Assembly (NCBI GenBank): GCA_013398055.1
Contig: VZRS01006707.1
Span: forward strand, 1 to 64,000
Direction of reading: 5' to 3'
From: Ifrita kowaldi
Taxonomy: Eukaryota > Chordata > Aves > Passeriformes > Cinclosomatidae
Length of the DNA stretch: 64,000 nucleotides
Of the stretch, positions 61,600-64,000 are shown in pieces. Every line of letters starts with the position of its first letter. Position 1 is the stretch's first letter. The notes below the pieces were generated by a model. The model had not been told where the DNA came from. It did not search any database and saw only the letters and a list, made by a program, of their open reading frames with translations. The translations under genes were made by a program, and so were the position numbers.

Positions 61600-62315
61600 G
61601 ATTAAGTGTTTGTTATGCAGGAGCTGCAGAAACAAAACGGAACTCTCGGAGAGAAGCGCTCAAACTGTGCAATCTGGCAGCCCGTACCCGGGGTCACGCG
61701 TGCGGTACATGCATTAAACGAGTCGAGGTGAGTGTCTGTGCGACGTGCCGGCTGCCGCCGCTCCCCTCTCCCTCGGCAAGGAGGGACTGCAAGGATAGTT
61801 CTTCGCCGAGAGGACTCAACAAATCTGTTTACAGTGGCCCACTGATAGGCTCGGCGTTCGCCATCGCCTCTCCGGTGGCTGCGCTGCCCCCTCACCCAGC
61901 GGGCCCCAGCCCCGGCACAGCTCCCTCCCTGCAGCCGGTTCCTCTTTCCCCAGCTCTGACAGTCGGATTTCAGCCACGCAACCCGTGGCAACCAGAATCC
62001 CATCACTGCTCTCCGACAGGAGAAACACAGACACAAACACAAAGCTGCCTTTGGAAAAACAGCAATCGCCTGCTCAGGCTTTGCTCTAAAGAGAGAACGC
62101 GCTGAATTAAAAATGTGCCAAGAACTACCAGGATGGCATTGCTTTATTTTCACAAAGAAGTCTCTCCTAATTGCACATTAACTGTCTTTTCGCGAACAAA
62201 CTTGTTTCCACCTAACGCTGACAGTCACAGGAGCCCGAGTGTGTGTGTGTGCCGGGGGAAGGGGCGGGGGGGAGCTGCTTTGTGGCGCTGTCTGTACGTC
62301 TCGTGCCTGCGCTGA
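61600..62315. promoter_or_regulatory. CpG island, probable promoter of a vertebrate gene
   Basis: CpG is depleted almost everywhere else but dense here. By eye there are more than thirty CpGs in about 510 bp (61,600-62,110), more to 62,315, and GC content above half. A GC box (GGGGCGGGG) sits at 62,261-62,269. There is no TATA box at an obvious site, which is usual for CpG-island promoters. A plus-strand donor-like sequence, GAG|GTGAGTG, lies at 61,725-61,734, so a rightward transcript with a first exon ending at 61,727 is plausible. The two long opposed frames across the island (61452-62105 plus, 61602-62153 minus) result from low stop density and are not supported as proteins. The gene is not identified. 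Confidence 0.7.
61728..61733 (+). other. Candidate 5' splice donor in the CpG island
   Basis: GTGAGT follows GAG at 61,725-61,727, matching the vertebrate donor consensus closely. It supports a non-coding or short first exon transcribed to the right. Sequence alone cannot show use. Confidence 0.35.
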
Positions 62316-62455
62316 TGGAATTATTGTTTATTTTTTTAATTTTCAGAGGTAGGTTGATGACAGCTGAAGAAGACTGTATTTGCTGAAGAGCAGCATGATG
62401 GTAGAGAGGAGCGGAGCTCCTGAGGGAGATCTAATGGTGCCTCTCCTTCCTGCAC

Positions 62456-62666
62456 AGAGATAAAGACTTATAATAAGCGTGTATGTTCACCATCTGGCTC
62501 TGTGCATGTGGTCCTTATGGAGGCGAAAGCAGCACAATCTGTAAATGATCAGGAGCCATCGCACTCTCTCCAGAGAATCCACGATGCAATCAAGGTGACA
62601 GATGGCATGGCCGCTGCTGTGGCCTCATGGAGAAGATCAAAATCACCTTCAATAAACTCTGACTGA
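62456..62666 (+). CDS. Candidate small coding exon or uORF, unidentified
   Basis: A pyrimidine tract CCTCTCCTTCCTGCACAG ends at an AG (62,456-62,457), a good acceptor. From there one frame is open to TGA at 62,664-62,666. Its first ATG (62,517) gives a 49-residue peptide beginning MEAKAAQSVNDQEPSHSLQ and containing RIHDAIKVTDGMAAAVASW, ending in a basic serine-rich tail. The composition is protein-like and hydrophilic. It lies about 150 bp downstream of the CpG island on the strand of the donor at 61,728. I do not recognise the peptide. It may be a uORF or 5' exon of the gene to the right, a micropeptide in a non-coding RNA, or chance. A minus-strand frame (62549-62878) overlaps it. Confidence 0.25.
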
Positions 62667-64000
62667 AATGGGCATGAGCACCTCAAAAAAGTCAGTTTGT
62701 CAGTCAAACTGCGACAGCAAGCTGCATTGGGGAAACATAGCAGCCAGCTCTCTGTTTTCAATCGTTTCCGTCTGACTGAGCCTGAACTATGATCTTTCTC
62801 AAATTGTCCTTTCTGTTTAGCTGAAGCAGGCCAGCAAATTGCCAGATTCATAGCTTTATTGAAGGAAATTGAAAACATGATGTCCTCAATTCAAGGGACA
62901 AACAGCTGGCAGGTGCTTGGACACCCAAGCACATAAAATGGACCCCTGGTCTTTTGGACAAGTTTGTCTAACTTTTGTTAGAGTAAATATAGATATATAA
63001 TAAAATAGATATAATAAAATCCCAATTTAGGCAGGGTTTATCAGGCATTAGCTGACAGCAATTATATGGCTGCAAATGGACCTTGTGTTATGCATTAAAT
63101 GCTGGGTTTTCCCATTTATGCTAAAAATTCCACATCTACTGCTAATTACAGTGATTCTTGTTTCTCTGGTTTTGGATGAATATCTGAGTATAACATTTCT
63201 GCCATGACTGCTTATCAAGTATAGGCATTCAGGGTCCAATCCTGCAAGGTTCCCAACATGCCTGACAAGGTGGCTCAGTACCTCACAGGATCAGCCTGCC
63301 CAGGTCAGACTCTTCACAGCACTCTGTCTCTCCCTGGCCACGACTCACACCACCAGCAGCCCCAAAGGCCCTACTTCCACTCTTGTGCAAGCAGGGCAGT
63401 ACCTGCCAGGTGTTATCTGTCATTTGTCCTACTGCATGAGTAGCCAAGGGTCTTAGGTGAACTTCCCCGAAACTGGTGGTGAAGAGACATATCCATTCCT
63501 TTATTTTTCCTAATTCTTTCTACTTTTTATACTTATTTTTATGGTGTCCTTGGCTTGATCAAGTCCCTTTTTTTTTTTTTTTAAGGGAAGGCAAAATAAT
63601 GTTCTTGTTGTTGTTTTTGAGCTTGCAAGGGGCCTTGCAAGGGGGACTTCCAGGCTGAAGCTTTATTGCCAGGCTGAAGCAAGAAGGACACGCTGAGAGG
63701 AGACAGAGGATGGGCAGCCTTTCTCCTGCCCGCAGGATCCTGCCCCAAGATCTTCCTGGCCTGCTTTGGTACGAGAAGTGGATCGACGTCTGCGTCCCCG
63801 CTCCGTGTGGCAGATGGTCACTGTCTTTCTCGGTTTGCTCGCTTGCATGTTTGGTTTTGTACCACCACATTTTAAAATGTCCCTATCGCCCTTAGCCTTT
63901 CCAGCTACTCATTTTTAGCTTCGTTACTCATGAAATATTCTAGAAAGTCTTTTGGCCTGGTTCAAAGTCTTTTAACAGCAGTGAGTCTTTTCAACAACTT
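62667..64000. other. Non-coding or unresolved DNA to the window end
   Basis: The sequence returns to AT-rich composition. There is a short TAATAAAATAGATA repeat near 62,996-63,020 and a T-run at about 63,569-63,583. A GGTCCAATCCTGCAAGGT run at about 63,234 resembles the start of another amniote repeat, but too little is preserved. Mildly GC-richer DNA with overlapping frames occurs at 63.25-63.45 and 63.65-63.85 kb. No exon or gene is recognised. Confidence 0.45.

Noticed and set aside
61452..62105. 217-codon plus-strand ORF across the CpG island
   Set aside because: GC-rich sequence has few stops. The peptide is Pro/Ser/Arg-rich with no domain, and a 183-codon frame runs opposite it. Both are composition artefacts.
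61602..62153. 183-codon minus-strand ORF across the CpG island
   Set aside because: No recognisable motif; it is the antisense counterpart of another chance frame in the same island.
63230..63275. Start resembling the amniote GGTCCAATCCTGCAAGG repeat
   Set aside because: Only about 20 bp matches and no inverted partner was found.
1..64000. Search for a bacterial-style system (operon, CRISPR, defence island, phage)
   Set aside because: Avian CR1s and LTRs, CpG depletion, microsatellites and absence of dense ORFs all show vertebrate nuclear DNA. No such system is present.

Overview
This window looks like nuclear DNA from a bird. It is AT-rich and sparse in recognisable features. Its mobile elements are avian: CR1 non-LTR retrotransposons ending in the typical ATTCTGTG octamers, and two solo LTRs of avian endogenous retroviruses. 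I found no bacterial, plasmid or phage features, no operons, no CRISPR array, no rRNA or tRNA gene, and no intact protein-coding gene. The species cannot be named from the sequence. Family assignments rest on recognised consensus features, not on a database search.

Layout. Positions 1-21,800 are mostly anonymous non-coding DNA. They hold a 45-bp poly(T) run with one unknown base, an old interspersed-repeat fragment (about 2.4 kb), one weak coding-like ORF (3,468-3,719), a pair of small CTAG hairpins (6.8 kb), a cluster of larger inverted repeats in conserved-element-like sequence (17.1-17.3 kb) and a short tandem repeat (20.0 kb). From 21,801 to 24,935 there is a three-layer transposon nest: an old minus-strand CR1 is split by a plus-strand CR1, which is itself split by a solo LTR. 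Positions 24,936-36,770 carry two further CR1 copies (minus at 30.7 kb, plus at 33.4-34.0 kb) in unique-looking DNA. A GC- and CpG-enriched patch lies at 36.77-37.65 kb. Two microsatellites follow (42.4 and 44.2 kb), then long featureless DNA, then a strong G-quadruplex motif (54.7 kb), a decayed palindromic MITE-like repeat (58.2 kb) and a second solo LTR (59.37-59.96 kb, minus strand).

The right end is the most gene-like part. A CpG island at about 61.6-62.3 kb holds a GC box and a good splice-donor sequence. It is followed by a splice-acceptor-like site and a 49-codon ORF. The simplest reading is that the window is a gene desert or the 5' flank of a gene whose promoter and first exon lie at 61.6-62.3 kb and whose body lies to the right. 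This is inference.

I found no convincing new multi-gene system. The best second looks are the dated transposon nest, the CpG-island promoter with its small downstream ORF, the isolated GC-rich patch at 37 kb, the G-quadruplex at 54.7 kb and the inverted-repeat cluster at 17.2 kb.
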